Assembly: GCF_002162035.1 (NCBI RefSeq)
Contig: NZ_CP021138.1
Span: 1,178,001-1,242,000, forward strand
DNA from: Sulfuriferula sp. AH1
GTDB lineage: Bacteria > Pseudomonadota > Gammaproteobacteria > Burkholderiales > Sulfuriferulaceae
Length of the DNA: 64,000 nucleotides
Reading direction: 5' to 3'
Part shown: positions 10,973-21,600 of the stretch, one piece after another
Numbering within the stretch: position 1 is the stretch's first letter
How the letters are laid out: each line of letters starts with the position of its first letter
Notes under the pieces: model-generated
Told to the model about the DNA's origin: nothing
What the model saw: the letters and a program-made list of their open reading frames with translations, nothing else
Database searches by the model: none
Position numbers and translations under genes: made by a program

Positions 10973-12801
10973 AACGCGTGCACGACATGCCTTTCGGCGC
11001 GACCGTGCTGGCTGATGACAGGATACGCTTCCGTCTGTGGGCACCGGCGGCACAGCAGGTCGAGCTGCGGCTGCAACAGGGCGCGGGGACGGAAACCGGT
11101 TTGCCGATGCAGGCGCTTGCTGATGGCTGGTTTGAACTGGTGACTGCGCCGCATCAAGCTGCACCGGGAACGCGTTATCGCTACCGTATCGACGGCAGGC
11201 TGGATGTGCCTGATCCTGCGTCCCGCGCCAATCCCGGCGATGTTCACGGCCATAGCCAGGTGATCGATGCGGCGGCTTTCGACTGGCAGGATGCGGCATG
11301 GCGGGGACACCCATGGCATGAGGCGGTGATTTACGAGCTGCACACGGGAACCTTCACTGCAGAGGGCACTTTTGCCGCGGCGATGCAACGGCTCGATTAT
11401 CTGGCGGATCTGGGCGTTACCGCGATCGAGCTGATGCCGGTGGCGGATTTCCCGGGCAAGCGCAATTGGGGTTACGACGGGGTGTTGCTGTATGCGCCCG
11501 ATACCAGCTACGGCACGCCGGACGAATTGAAAACGCTGGTGCAGGCGGCGCACGCACGCGGGCTGATGGTGCTGCTGGACGTGGTGTACAACCATTTCGG
11601 GCCTGACGGCAATTACCTGCATGCCTATGCGCCGCCATTCTTTAGCCAGCGCCATCATACGCCGTGGGGCGCGGCGATCAATTTCGACGACAGCGGCAGC
11701 CGTACGGTACGGGATTTTTTTATCCACAACGCGTTGTACTGGCTGGAAGAATACCATTTCGACGGGCTGCGGCTGGATGCGGTACACGCCATACTCGACG
11801 ACAGTCGGCCCGACATCATCGAAGAACTGGCGGCGGCGGTACACGCCGGCCCTGGGCGCAGCCGTAAGGTGCATCTCATATTGGAAAACGATGCCAACGC
11901 GGCGCGGTATATCGGGCAGGCTAGCATTGCCGCGCAGTGGAACGACGATATCCACCATGCCCTGCATATCCTGCTGACCGGAGAACAGGACGGCTATTAC
12001 GCCGATTACGCCGATCAGCCGGTGCGGCATCTGGCACGCTGTCTGGCCGAGGGTTTTGCTTTTCAGGGCGAGCCTTCCGGTTTCCGCGAGGGTCGCTTGC
12101 GCGGCGAAACCAGCACCCATCTGCCCCCCGGTGCTTTCGTCAATTTCACGCAGACGCATGATCAGGTAGGCAACCGCGCTTACGGCGAACGCCTGTCGAT
12201 GCTTGCGCAACCGGTATCGCTGCGGGCCGCACTCGCCGTGGTGCTGCTGGCGCCATCGCCGCCGATGCTGTTCATGGGCGAGGAGTTTGCGGCGGCAACG
12301 CCGTTCCAGTTCTTCTGCGATTTTCAGGGAGAGCTGGCGCTCGCCGTCACCGCGGGCCGGCGCCGTGAATTCGCCGGGTTCCGCGAATTCGCCGATCCCG
12401 GCGCGCAGGCGCGGATACCCGACCCCAATGATCCGGCAACATTCGAGCGCAGCAAGCTCGACTGGGCGAGTCTGGATCAGCCGCCACACCGCGAGTGGCT
12501 GGCATTCTATCGCGAGCTGCTGGCACTGCGCCGCGTGCATGTCATGCCGCGGCTGCCTGGCATGCACGGCGGCGCCAGATTCGAACTGATCGGAGCAAGG
12601 GGACTGGCCGTGCGCTGGCATCTGGGTGATGGCGCGCAGTTAACGCTGCTGGCGAATCTGGGCGATGAGGCAGTCGCAGGCAAGTCGGGTTTTGCTGGCA
12701 AGGCCTTTTATCTGAGCCAGCCGGATTTGCCGGAGCTGTTTTCCGCTGGGTGCATGCCGGCCTGGTGTGTTGCCTGGTTCATCGAGGAAGCAAGCCAATG
12801 A
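10969..12801 (+). CDS. treZ: malto-oligosyltrehalose trehalohydrolase TreZ
   Basis: The 610-residue protein is a GH13_10 enzyme that releases trehalose from the end of a malto-oligosyltrehalose. It has the short N-terminal beta domain ([20 protein letters not shown]) typical of TreZ, then the barrel with [16 protein letters not shown], the nucleophile Asp270 ([10 protein letters not shown]), Glu306 ([12 protein letters not shown]) and [17 protein letters not shown]. The start lies in an ATGA overlap with glgX, and the stop overlaps the next start in the same way, so glgX-treZ-malQ/treY form one translationally coupled set. Confidence 0.95.
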   Translation: MKRVHDMPFGATVLADDRIRFRLWAPAAQQVELRLQQGAGTETGLPMQALADGWFELVTAPHQAAPGTRYRYRIDGRLDVPDPASRANPGDVHGHSQVIDAAAFDWQDAAWRGHPWHEAVIYELHTGTFTAEGTFAAAMQRLDYLADLGVTAIELMPVADFPGKRNWGYDGVLLYAPDTSYGTPDELKTLVQAAHARGLMVLLDVVYNHFGPDGNYLHAYAPPFFSQRHHTPWGAAINFDDSGSRTVRDFFIHNALYWLEEYHFDGLRLDAVHAILDDSRPDIIEELAAAVHAGPGRSRKVHLILENDANAARYIGQASIAAQWNDDIHHALHILLTGEQDGYYADYADQPVRHLARCLAEGFAFQGEPSGFREGRLRGETSTHLPPGAFVNFTQTHDQVGNRAYGERLSMLAQPVSLRAALAVVLLAPSPPMLFMGEEFAAATPFQFFCDFQGELALAVTAGRRREFAGFREFADPGAQARIPDPNDPATFERSKLDWASLDQPPHREWLAFYRELLALRRVHVMPRLPGMHGGARFELIGARGLAVRWHLGDGAQLTLLANLGDEAVAGKSGFAGKAFYLSQPDLPELFSAGCMPAWCVAWFIEEASQ

Positions 12802-15800
12802 CACAGCATAATGCGCTGGCGCAGCTTGCCGCCTTATACGGCATCGCAGCTGAATATCATGACATCTGGGGCAATCTGCATCCTACCGGCGAAGCGACGC
12901 AACGTGCGCTGCTCACGGCAATGGGCGTCAACCTTAACGGCGATCTGGCAGCGATATTCGCCGAACATGCAGCGCAGTCATGGCGCCGCATGCTGCCGCC
13001 GGTGCAGGTGGTGCGTGTCTCGGATGGCGCACTGGCGGTGCCGGTCGTGTCTTCGTCCGTGTACGCGAATGGCCTCTATCGCTGGGCATTGACGCACGAA
13101 GACGGCAGGCATGAAGACGGCGTATTCCGGCCCGCTGAACTGGAACACGCCGGCAACCAGTCGCTTGACGGCGAGCAGTACGAACGCGGCCTGTTGCAGT
13201 TGCCGTCATGCCCGCCAGGTTATCACCGCCTGACGGTGCAGGCAGCGGACGGTAGCGAAATTGGCATGACCCTTATCGTAGCACCGGCAATTGCTTATCA
13301 GCCTCCTGCGCTTGCTGAAGACGGACGGGTTTACGGGCCTGCCTTGCAGCTTTACGGCGTGCGTTCCTTGCACAACTGGGGCATAGGTGATTTCACCGAC
13401 CTGCGCATGGTGGTCGAGCTGGCCGGCGAATCGGGCATGGACATCGTCGGGCTGAATCCGCTGCACGCACTGTTTCCGGACAATCCGGCTCATGTCAGCC
13501 CGTACAGTCCTTCCAGCCGGCTGTTCCTTAACATTCTCTACCTGGACGTCGAAGCGGTAGCCGATTTTGCCGAATGCGACGAAGCGCGCACGACGGTGGC
13601 GGACGAGGCGTTTCAGGCGCGCTTGCGTGCGTTGCGTTCGGAAGACCTAGTGGATTACCAGCAGGTCATGGCCGCCAAGCAGACGCTGCTGACCGTGCTT
13701 TACCGTCATTTCCGGGAATGGCACTTGCAAGGGAACAGCGAACGCGGGCAGCAGTTCCGCGCCTTTCAATTGCAAGGCGGAGAAAATCTGCGCCGGCATG
13801 CGCTGTTCGAGACGCTGCAGGCTTACTTCAGCAAGCAGGATGCCGGCATCCATGGCTGGCCGGCATGGCCGGAAGCTTTTCGCGATCCCGCCGCGCCGGC
13901 GGTAGCCGATTTCATGCAGGAGCATATCGAGCAGATCGAGTATTACGAGTATCTGCAATGGCTGGCCGATCAGCAGCTCGATGCGGCCGGCAAGACTTCG
14001 CTGGCATACGGGCTGGGTGTGGGTTTATACGGCGATCTGGCTGTCGGCGTGGAGCGCGGCGGCGCGGAAACCTGGGCTTGCCAGCGCTGCCATGCGCTTG
14101 GCGCCAGCATCGGCGCACCTGCGGATGACTTCAATCCGCACGGGCAGGATTGGGGTTTGCCGCCGTGGATACCGGAGCAGTTGCGTGAAACTGCCTATGC
14201 GCCGTTCATTGCGATGCTGCGGGCCAACATGCGCCACATGGGTGCGTTGCGCATCGATCATGTGATGGGGTTGATGCGGCTATTCTGGATTCCGTGCGAT
14301 CCTGCCATAGCCGGTACCTACATAAGCTATCCGTTTGATGACCTGCTGGGCATACTGATGCTGGAAAGCCAGCGCAATCGCTGTCTGGTGATCGGCGAGG
14401 ATCTGGGCACCGTACCCGATAGTCTGCGCGAGCGCATGCAGCAAGCCGGCATATTGTCCTATCGCGTACTGTTGTTTTCGCATGATGAACAGGGCGGTTT
14501 TCTGGCGTCGGCCGCCTATCCGGCACAATCGCTGGTGACGGTGAGCACGCATGATCTGCCTACGTTGCGGGGATACTGGCAGGGACAGGATATCGATACG
14601 CGCGCGACCCTGGGGCTGTTTGCCGATGAGAACGTGCGCCAGCAGCAGGTGATGTCGCGGGCGAGCGACCGGGCTGCATTGCTGATAGCATTGGAGCGCG
14701 AAGCGCTGCTGGAAGGCGGCAGCATGCATCCGGTGGCGAACCCGGAGATGTCGCTGGAACTGATGTGTGCCGTGCATCGTTTCCTCGCCAGGACACGGTC
14801 GCAGATCATGATGATTCATCCGGGCGATATCTTCGGGCAACTGGAGCAGGTCAATCTGCCGGGCGCGACAAATGAAGCCTACCCGAACTGGCAGCGCCGT
14901 CTGAGCGTCAATCTGGAAGAATGGCGAGACGACCCGCGCCTGCAACGCATCGTCGGAGCAGTGATCGCCGAGCGTGCGGGTGCAAAACAGGCGCATCCTT
15001 CACAGCCTGCGCCAGCCGACATGCTGCGCGCGCGTTCGCCACGGATTCCGCTGTGTACCTATCGTCTGCAATTCAATCGCGATTTCACCTTCAATCAGGC
15101 GCGCGAGATCGTGCCCTATCTGCATGCCCTGGGTGTTTCACACCTGTATGCCTCGCCGTATCTCAAGGCGCGGCCAGGCAGCAGGCATGGTTACGACATC
15201 ATCGATCACAACACGCTGAATCCCGAGATCGGCACTTATCAGGAATTCGAACTGCTGTGCGCGACGCTTGCCGAACACGGCATGGGACAGATGCTGGATG
15301 TGGTGCCGAACCATATGGGCGTGGGCGGCGACAATGCTTGGTGGCTGGACGTGCTGGAGAACGGCCAGGCGTCGGCCTATGCCAAGTTCTTCGATATCGA
15401 CTGGGCGCCGATCAAGCCTGAATTGCGCGGCAAGGTGCTGTTGCCGGTTCTGGGTAACCGCTATGGCGTGGTACTGGATAACGCCGAGCTGCAACTGCGG
15501 TTCGATGTGGAGCGCGGCGAATTTGCCATTTATTACTATGAGCACCATTTTCCGATAGACCCTGCGGAATATCCGCTTATTCTGGCCTACCGCATGGAGG
15601 TGCTGAGCATACGGTTAGGGCAGGAAGCCTCGCTGCTGATGGAGTTTCAGAGCCTGGCCACCGCATTCCGCAATCTGCCATCTCGCAATGATATCTCGCC
15701 CGAACGGCAGGCCGAGCGCAGACGCGACAAGGAAGTGCACAAACACCATCTGGCAAGCCTGGTGAAGGCCTACCCGGACATCGCCTGGTTTCTCGACGAG

Positions 15801-17921
15801 AATCTGCGTATCTTCAATGGCGTAGCGGGAGAGCCGGCCAGCTTCGACCCGCTGCATCAGCTGATCGAGGCGCAGGCTTACCGGCTGGCCTACTGGCGGG
15901 TGGCTTCGGATGAAATCAATTACCGGCGCTTTTTTGACATCAACGATCTGGCCGGGTTGCGCATGGAGAACGACGAAGTCTTCGATGCGACGCACCAGCT
16001 TTTGCTGCGGCTGGTCGGTGAAGGCAAGCTCGATGGCCTGCGTCTGGATCATCCGGATGGTTTGTATGACCCCGAGGCCTATTTTCGCAAGCTGGTCGAA
16101 CAATGCAGATTGGCGGGTCGTGCGCCCTATCTGGTAGTGGAAAAGATACTGGCGGTGCATGAAAAATTGCGCGGCAGCTGGCCGGTACATGGCACCACCG
16201 GTTACGAATTCACCAATCTGCTCAATGGCCTGTTTGTCGATACAAGCGCAGCCAAACGCATGGAGCGGGTGTACAACGGCTTCATCTGCGAGCATGCCGA
16301 TTTTGATGATCTGCTGTACCATTCCAAGAAACTCATCATGAAGACCGCGCTGTCGGGCGAGTTGAATGTGCTGGCCAACCTGCTCTCGAAAATTGCCGAA
16401 GCCGACCGTCATACCTGCGATTACACGCTGAATGGATTGCGTCGGGCCCTGGCCGAGATCGTCGCCTGTTTCCCGGTCTATCGCGGCTACATAAGCGCCC
16501 GGGAGGTCACAGCGGAAGACCGTCACAACGTCGAACAGGCGACGTTAGCGGCCAAACGCCGGAGCACGGCGGCGGAGACCGGCATCTTCGACTTTCTGCA
16601 AGATGTGCTCACGCTCGCCGCAGCAGATGGAAAATCGGCTGCCTATTACGAGCAGGTGCTGATATTTGCGATGAAATTCCAGCAGATCACCAGTCCGGTG
16701 ATGGCGAAAGGCCTGGAAGACACCAGCGCGTATATCTATCACCGTTTGTTGTCGCTGAACGAAGTCGGCAGTGATCCGCGCCAGTTCGGCGTGACCCGCA
16801 CCATGTTCCATCGGGCCAACGCAGCCCGTGCGAGGGACTGGCCGCACGCGATGCTGACCACTTCGACGCACGACACCAAGCGCAGCGAGGATGTGCGGGC
16901 CCGCCTGAATGTCCTTTCGGAAATGCCGGCCGCCTGGCGGCTCGCGCTACGGCACTGGAGCCGCGCCAACCGCAGTCTCAGGCGCGAAGTGGATGGCGTG
17001 CGCGTACCCACGCCCAATGATGAATATTTCATCTATCAGACATTGCTTGGCATCTGGCCGCCGGGAGAGCCGGATGCCGGCGAGATGGCGCATTTCCTCA
17101 GCCGGTTGAAGGAATACCTGATCAAGGCGGTACGCGAAGCTAAAGTGCATACCAGCTGGATCAACCCTGACACGGCTTACGAAGAGGCGATTCTGGCATT
17201 TGCCGATGCGCTGGTAAATGCGCCGGCCGAGAGTGCGTTCAAGGCCCGGTTTCTGCCGTTCCAGCGCCGGATCGCCCGGCTGGGCCTGTTCAACAGCCTG
17301 TCACAGACGCTGCTGAAACTGACCGTGCCCGGTGTGCCCGATATCTATCAGGGCTGCGAGTTGTGGGATTTCAGTCTGGTGGATCCGGATAACCGGCGCC
17401 CGGTGGATTTCAACCGGCGCCGGGCGATGCTCGATGAATTGCAGACGCTTGCCACCCGGCCGCCGCAACAGCGCAGTGCAGGCATCGCTGCATTATGCGA
17501 CACGCTGGAAGACGGCCGCGCCAAATTGCTGGTGGTCAGCACGGCGCTGGCATTGCGCAATCGCTGGTCGGAGGTTTTCGAGCAAGGAGAATACCTGCCG
17601 CTTGCCATCAAGGGCGAACGCGCCGCGCATCTATGTGCTTACGCGCGCATGGCTGGAGGGCGCATCGTCATCACCATCGTTTCGCGTTATTTCGCCCGGT
17701 TGCTGGGTGAAGATGAGCGCTTCGACGCGGGCGGCAATATCTGGGGCGATACCACGGTGGGACTGCCTTTTCACCGTCGCAATCTGCATTACACCTGCGC
17801 GTTCACCGGAACTGTACTGAAACCCCAGCAGCGCCGTACCGGCTGGAGTCTGCGTATCGCGGATGTGCTCGCGGCATTTCCGTTGGGATTGATCGTCGTG
17901 GCTGGCGAACAGTCGGAATAG
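12798..17921 (+). CDS. treY: 4-alpha-glucanotransferase / malto-oligosyltrehalose synthase fusion (MalQ-TreY)
   Basis: This single frame of 1707 codons carries two complete enzymes. Residues 1 to about 735 are amylomaltase MalQ (GH77): LYGVRSLHNWGIGDF, Asp487 in RIDHVMGLMRLFW, Glu534 in VIGEDLGTVPD and Asp586 in STHDLPTLRGYW. Residues about 755-1707 are malto-oligosyltrehalose synthase TreY (GH13_26): YRLQFNRDFTF, HGYDIIDHN, Asp1084 in GLRLDHPDGLYDP, Glu1115 in LVVEKILA and Asp1359 in STHDTKRSEDVRARL. A linker rich in Ala, Pro and Gln (near 730-755) joins them. I use the ATG at 12798, in an ATGA overlap with treZ, not the earlier ATG. MalQ would lengthen short maltodextrins and TreY would convert their reducing ends to trehalosyl ends. 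Confidence 0.93.
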   Translation: MTQHNALAQLAALYGIAAEYHDIWGNLHPTGEATQRALLTAMGVNLNGDLAAIFAEHAAQSWRRMLPPVQVVRVSDGALAVPVVSSSVYANGLYRWALTHEDGRHEDGVFRPAELEHAGNQSLDGEQYERGLLQLPSCPPGYHRLTVQAADGSEIGMTLIVAPAIAYQPPALAEDGRVYGPALQLYGVRSLHNWGIGDFTDLRMVVELAGESGMDIVGLNPLHALFPDNPAHVSPYSPSSRLFLNILYLDVEAVADFAECDEARTTVADEAFQARLRALRSEDLVDYQQVMAAKQTLLTVLYRHFREWHLQGNSERGQQFRAFQLQGGENLRRHALFETLQAYFSKQDAGIHGWPAWPEAFRDPAAPAVADFMQEHIEQIEYYEYLQWLADQQLDAAGKTSLAYGLGVGLYGDLAVGVERGGAETWACQRCHALGASIGAPADDFNPHGQDWGLPPWIPEQLRETAYAPFIAMLRANMRHMGALRIDHVMGLMRLFWIPCDPAIAGTYISYPFDDLLGILMLESQRNRCLVIGEDLGTVPDSLRERMQQAGILSYRVLLFSHDEQGGFLASAAYPAQSLVTVSTHDLPTLRGYWQGQDIDTRATLGLFADENVRQQQVMSRASDRAALLIALEREALLEGGSMHPVANPEMSLELMCAVHRFLARTRSQIMMIHPGDIFGQLEQVNLPGATNEAYPNWQRRLSVNLEEWRDDPRLQRIVGAVIAERAGAKQAHPSQPAPADMLRARSPRIPLCTYRLQFNRDFTFNQAREIVPYLHALGVSHLYASPYLKARPGSRHGYDIIDHNTLNPEIGTYQEFELLCATLAEHGMGQMLDVVPNHMGVGGDNAWWLDVLENGQASAYAKFFDIDWAPIKPELRGKVLLPVLGNRYGVVLDNAELQLRFDVERGEFAIYYYEHHFPIDPAEYPLILAYRMEVLSIRLGQEASLLMEFQSLATAFRNLPSRNDISPERQAERRRDKEVHKHHLASLVKAYPDIAWFLDENLRIFNGVAGEPASFDPLHQLIEAQAYRLAYWRVASDEINYRRFFDINDLAGLRMENDEVFDATHQLLLRLVGEGKLDGLRLDHPDGLYDPEAYFRKLVEQCRLAGRAPYLVVEKILAVHEKLRGSWPVHGTTGYEFTNLLNGLFVDTSAAKRMERVYNGFICEHADFDDLLYHSKKLIMKTALSGELNVLANLLSKIAEADRHTCDYTLNGLRRALAEIVACFPVYRGYISAREVTAEDRHNVEQATLAAKRRSTAAETGIFDFLQDVLTLAAADGKSAAYYEQVLIFAMKFQQITSPVMAKGLEDTSAYIYHRLLSLNEVGSDPRQFGVTRTMFHRANAARARDWPHAMLTTSTHDTKRSEDVRARLNVLSEMPAAWRLALRHWSRANRSLRREVDGVRVPTPNDEYFIYQTLLGIWPPGEPDAGEMAHFLSRLKEYLIKAVREAKVHTSWINPDTAYEEAILAFADALVNAPAESAFKARFLPFQRRIARLGLFNSLSQTLLKLTVPGVPDIYQGCELWDFSLVDPDNRRPVDFNRRRAMLDELQTLATRPPQQRSAGIAALCDTLEDGRAKLLVVSTALALRNRWSEVFEQGEYLPLAIKGERAAHLCAYARMAGGRIVITIVSRYFARLLGEDERFDAGGNIWGDTTVGLPFHRRNLHYTCAFTGTVLKPQQRRTGWSLRIADVLAAFPLGLIVVAGEQSE

Positions 17922-18059
17922 CAGGAAATATCGTCGAGTGTGGGGTTGCGTACTGACGAAATTCGGTTATGCATCCATGCTGTATTCAATACATTCCCTA
18001 CCCGGCTTCGTAGTTGATCCATTTCCATACAGGAAATCCGTTTAATTAAGGCATTCATT

Positions 18060-19588
18060 TTGTTCAAGTGGCTGGTACCCCAGACATCCATTTCCGAGCA
18101 GGAGCTGCAGTTCGCTCAGAAAATGGTTATGCGCGACGGCATCCTGACTCAGATCATGGGTAATCTGACGGGGGGTGCTTTTATAGTGGCGTTCGCGTTG
18201 TTGCTAGGTGCATCGAATGTGGTCATCGGCCTGATCGCCGCCTTGCAGGCGCTTGCGCAGATACTGCAGTTGCCGACCATCTATCTGGTCGAAGCGACGC
18301 GCAACCGCAAGGCGCTGATGGTCTTCGGTTTGTTCATGAGTCGCATCTTCTGGCTATTGCTGGCGCTTATCCCCTGGGTGGTTCCCGAGAATTACCGGGT
18401 TCCGGCGATGTTTGTCGCGTTATTCGTGGATTTTGCGATCGGCACCATCGCCGGTCTGGCGTGGAATTCATGGATGCACGACCTGATTCCACCTCATATA
18501 CTCGGCAGCTACATGGGGAAACGGATGGCGGTCTCGACTGCATTCGGCGTCGTGGTGACGCTCGTCGCCGGTTTCGGCGTGGATGCCTTTCGGGTCAATT
18601 TTGTCGGCACCAGCCTGCTGGTCATTTATTCGATTTACATCGGTCTTGGTGGCTTGATCGGCCTGTGGAGCGTTTATTATATCGCGCGGACGCCCGAACC
18701 GCAGATGCAGCATCTACCCCATTCCAATCTCTGGGCGCAAATCCGCGAACCGTTACAGGATATGAATTTCCGGCGTCTGCTGGTATTTCTCGGTACATGG
18801 AGTTTTGCGGTCAATCTGGCCGCGCCGTTTTTTACCGTCTATATGCTGAAGCGGCTGGATCTGAGCATGGGTGTTATCGTGGCTTTGACCGTATTGAGCC
18901 AGATCGTGAATGTGATGTTCTTCCGTTTGTGGGGAAGCTGGCCGACCGCTTCAGCAATAAATCCGTATTGGCGGAAAGCGGTTTCATGTTCATCACCACG
19001 TTCATGATGTGGCCGTTCACCTCGCTTTCGAGTCATTTCTGGATTGGCATGAGCGTATTGCTGATGATTCACGTGCTGGCCGGGATATCCAACGCCGGGG
19101 TGACGCTTTGCACCGGCAATATCGCGCTCAAGCTGGCACCCCACGGCAAGGCGACCTCTTATCTGGCAGTCAGGAGTTTTGTTTCGGGCATCATGGCAAC
19201 GCTTGCGCCCCCGCTTGGCGGCATGCTTGGAAACTGGTTTGAGAACAAGCGCCTGAGCATTAATCTGGCCTGGTCGTCCATGAACACGCATACCGCATGG
19301 CAAGTGCCGGCGATGGCGTTGAGCGGGCTGGATTTCCTCTTCGTTTTCGCTTTTGTTTTCGGCCTTTACTCGCTGCACAGATTGCTGGCGGTCGAGGAGG
19401 TGGGGGAGGCGGAAAAAGGGGTGGTATTGGCCGAATTCAACGGGGAGATCCGCAAGGCGGTGCGCGACATTTCCAGTGTCGCCGGCTTGCGCGGCCTTCT
19501 GGTTCTGCCTTATAGCCAGCTGCTGCGCCTGATCGGCGAACGGCGCAGTTACCGCCGCCCGGCCAAAGTGGCCGACACTAAGCTGTAA
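18060..19588 (+). pseudogene. MFS transporter, interrupted by a one-base deletion
   Basis: Two overlapping frames together encode one major facilitator protein of about 509 residues with roughly twelve hydrophobic segments. The first frame starts at a TTG (18060, AAGG 8 bases before) and runs in register to the GGGG at 18931-18934, after which it reads out of frame and stops at 19007. The second frame continues the protein from KLADRFSNKS to the stop at 19588. Restoring one G gives an unbroken RLWGKLADRF. The substrate is unknown. Its 3' end overlaps the convergent glycosyltransferase gene by 11 bases. A real frameshift and a homopolymer sequencing error look the same here. Confidence 0.8.
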
Positions 19589-20522
19589 CGCTTTTCAATG
19601 CGTCGTCCCAGTCGGCGGCAAAGCGTGCGATATTGAAGCGTTCCATCGCATAAGCGCGGGCGGCAGCACCCAATTCACGGGCCAGCTCCGGGTCGCTGAT
19701 GAGCTCGATCATGCGTTTTTTCAGAACAGCCACATCCGTATCCACATAGCCGTTTACGCCGTTCCTGATCGTCGTGACCATCTCTGTCGTCGCCAGGCCG
19801 ATGATAGGCAGGCCCACCATCATCGCTTCGATTACCGCCAACCCCAGGCTGGTATAGCGGATCGGATTAAAGAAGAAGCGGTAATGCGACTGGAACGAGC
19901 ATAGGTCCTTGTGGATCACTTCACCCAGGCCGCCCATCGAATGGGCGTCCATGCCGATCAGGTCGAGCGGCACACTGGCGCGTACATCTTCGAACACATC
20001 CGCACCGAGACGGCGGCCACGGTCCTTGAGGTGGTTGATGACCACGATGCCTTTCGGCAATTCGCCGCTGTAGCTTACCCCGGGCGGGATGACGACACCG
20101 TGCTCGATCACCCGCGTCGGCGTGCGCCCGCTGTTCCACATCAGGCGGTTGAAGTGGGTGACATGCACCAGCAAGACTTCGGGGTCGTCGACCGGATGCG
20201 GCGTATCGGTAGGGTGCTTTTGCGGAGGATCGTGTTCGATGTATATCTTGGGTAAACGCCGCTGTTCTGCCGTCAGAATCGCGTATTGGTCATCCAGGTA
20301 CTGCGCCGGCGACTGGTAGATGATGCAGTCGAACTGACAGTCCTTGACTTGCGCGACCGGCATGTCGTGGACATTGTCCGGCCACGGAATATGTCCATGC
20401 CTGCCCGTGTACCCGGGCGGCCGTTCAGGCTTGGAGAGCACATAGAAATCATGCGGCGCATGCGCCAGATAATACAGATACGAACCGTGGACATGCCAGA
20501 TAAGCACTTTAAGACGCTCCAT
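19578..20522 (-). CDS. glycosyltransferase, GT-B fold (GT4-like)
   Basis: The 314-residue protein has the C-terminal GT-B signature TSLGLAVIEAMMVGLPIIG followed by NGVNGYV, typical of GT4-type enzymes that use a nucleotide sugar. The acceptor is unknown. The start is the ATG at 20522, preceded by a strong GGAGGA site; an in-frame ATG 36 bases further up has no such support. The start lies inside the 3' end of the GT9 gene (overlap 14 bases), and the gene is the last of a seven-gene operon running from 27313. The N-terminal half (EHDPPQKHPTDTPHP) is distinctive, but I cannot match it to a characterised enzyme. Confidence 0.85.
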   Translation of the reverse strand: MERLKVLIWHVHGSYLYYLAHAPHDFYVLSKPERPPGYTGRHGHIPWPDNVHDMPVAQVKDCQFDCIIYQSPAQYLDDQYAILTAEQRRLPKIYIEHDPPQKHPTDTPHPVDDPEVLLVHVTHFNRLMWNSGRTPTRVIEHGVVIPPGVSYSGELPKGIVVINHLKDRGRRLGADVFEDVRASVPLDLIGMDAHSMGGLGEVIHKDLCSFQSHYRFFFNPIRYTSLGLAVIEAMMVGLPIIGLATTEMVTTIRNGVNGYVDTDVAVLKKRMIELISDPELARELGAAARAYAMERFNIARFAADWDDALKSVTA

Positions 20523-21600
20523 TGAAATCCTCCATTTGCAGCTTGCCATGGCGGGCAAGCTTGTTGCGTACGACAGGTATGATCCGTTCCGCCGTCAGTG
20601 CCAGCGCACAGGGGTGCCCGATGGGGCACTGTTCGTGCGCGCAGGGCCGGCAGGCGACCGGTTGGTGGAACAGGACGGAATGCAAATCGCGATCCAGCGG
20701 CGACCAGCGCTGCGGGTCGGATGCCGAACAGATGATGACGCTGGGCACGCGCAACGCCGCCGCCATGTGCGAAAGCCCGGTATCGTTGCTGACGAGCAGA
20801 CGTGCATGCCGCAACAGCACAGCCAGTGCGCCGAGGCTGGTCTTGCCTGCCAGATTGATGGCACTGCGCTTCATCGCCGCTTCGACTGCCTGGGCGACAG
20901 GCCATTCCGCCGCGCTGCCGGTGAGGATGACGGCATGATCGGCGGGCAACCCGTCGGCGACCTCGGCGAAGCGCTCGGGTGGCCAGCGCCGCGAACGCAA
21001 CTGGGCGCCGGGGTGGATGATGACGTAAGGCTTGCCGCCGAGCGCGGCGGCAAGCCCCAATTGCGCGAATTCGCTGTGATCGAGCGGCGTCAGTGGAAAT
21101 TCGAGCGAGCTGTCGCCGGGCGCTATGCCCAGGTGTTCCATCAGCGTCAGATAGCGCATGATCTCGGGTTCGTGTTCCGGCCATGCGATGAAGCGTTCGG
21201 CATCCGGACAATATTCACCGGGAACGAAAAATCCGGCTGTCGTTCTCGTGTTGAACAGCATCACGATCGAATTGACATAGCTGCCGCTGCCATGGAGCTG
21301 TATCGCCGCATCGAAGCGCCGGTGCTGCATCTCGGCCAGGAAACCGGGAATCGCATCGAGCCGGGGAAGGATTTCGGGCAGGCCGGGATAGCCCGGGAAT
21401 TCGATGAATTCGTCGATATAACAGGCGAAGCGCGCGGCGAAAGTTGCGCACCAGGGCAAGCCGACCAGTGCGATGCGGGCATCCGGATAGGCATTGCGCA
21501 ACGCGCGCAATGCAGGCACTGCGCATAACATGTCGCCCAGCTGCAAGGCCCGGAATACGACGATCGAATGTGGCTGGCCGAGCGCGTTCGGGGTGTCCAT
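20509..21600 (-). CDS. glycosyltransferase family 9 (heptosyltransferase-like)
   Basis: The 363-residue protein matches GT9/ADP-heptose:LPS heptosyltransferases: N-terminal VVFRALQLGDMLCAVPALRALR, HPGAQLRSRRWPPERFAEVA in the middle and LLVSNDTGLSHMAAAL near residue 260. A Cys-rich stretch near the C-terminus (ACRPCAHEQCPIGHPC) is common in this family. It would add a heptose or related sugar to a lipid-linked or LPS-core acceptor at the cytoplasmic face of the inner membrane. It is the sixth gene of the glycan operon. Its ATG overlaps the GT2 stop by one base. The exact acceptor cannot be read from sequence. Confidence 0.9.
   Translation of the reverse strand: MDTPNALGQPHSIVVFRALQLGDMLCAVPALRALRNAYPDARIALVGLPWCATFAARFACYIDEFIEFPGYPGLPEILPRLDAIPGFLAEMQHRRFDAAIQLHGSGSYVNSIVMLFNTRTTAGFFVPGEYCPDAERFIAWPEHEPEIMRYLTLMEHLGIAPGDSSLEFPLTPLDHSEFAQLGLAAALGGKPYVIIHPGAQLRSRRWPPERFAEVADGLPADHAVILTGSAAEWPVAQAVEAAMKRSAINLAGKTSLGALAVLLRHARLLVSNDTGLSHMAAALRVPSVIICSASDPQRWSPLDRDLHSVLFHQPVACRPCAHEQCPIGHPCALALTAERIIPVVRNKLARHGKLQMEDFNGAS

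Noticed and set aside
9704-11314. Long antisense frame of 536 codons opposite glgX/treZ
   Set aside because: It lies wholly opposite genes with strong protein-family support, has no recognisable domain, and reflects codon bias on the other strand. The same reasoning removes antisense frames at 10918-12621, 52500-54155, 4646-5869 and 232-1200.
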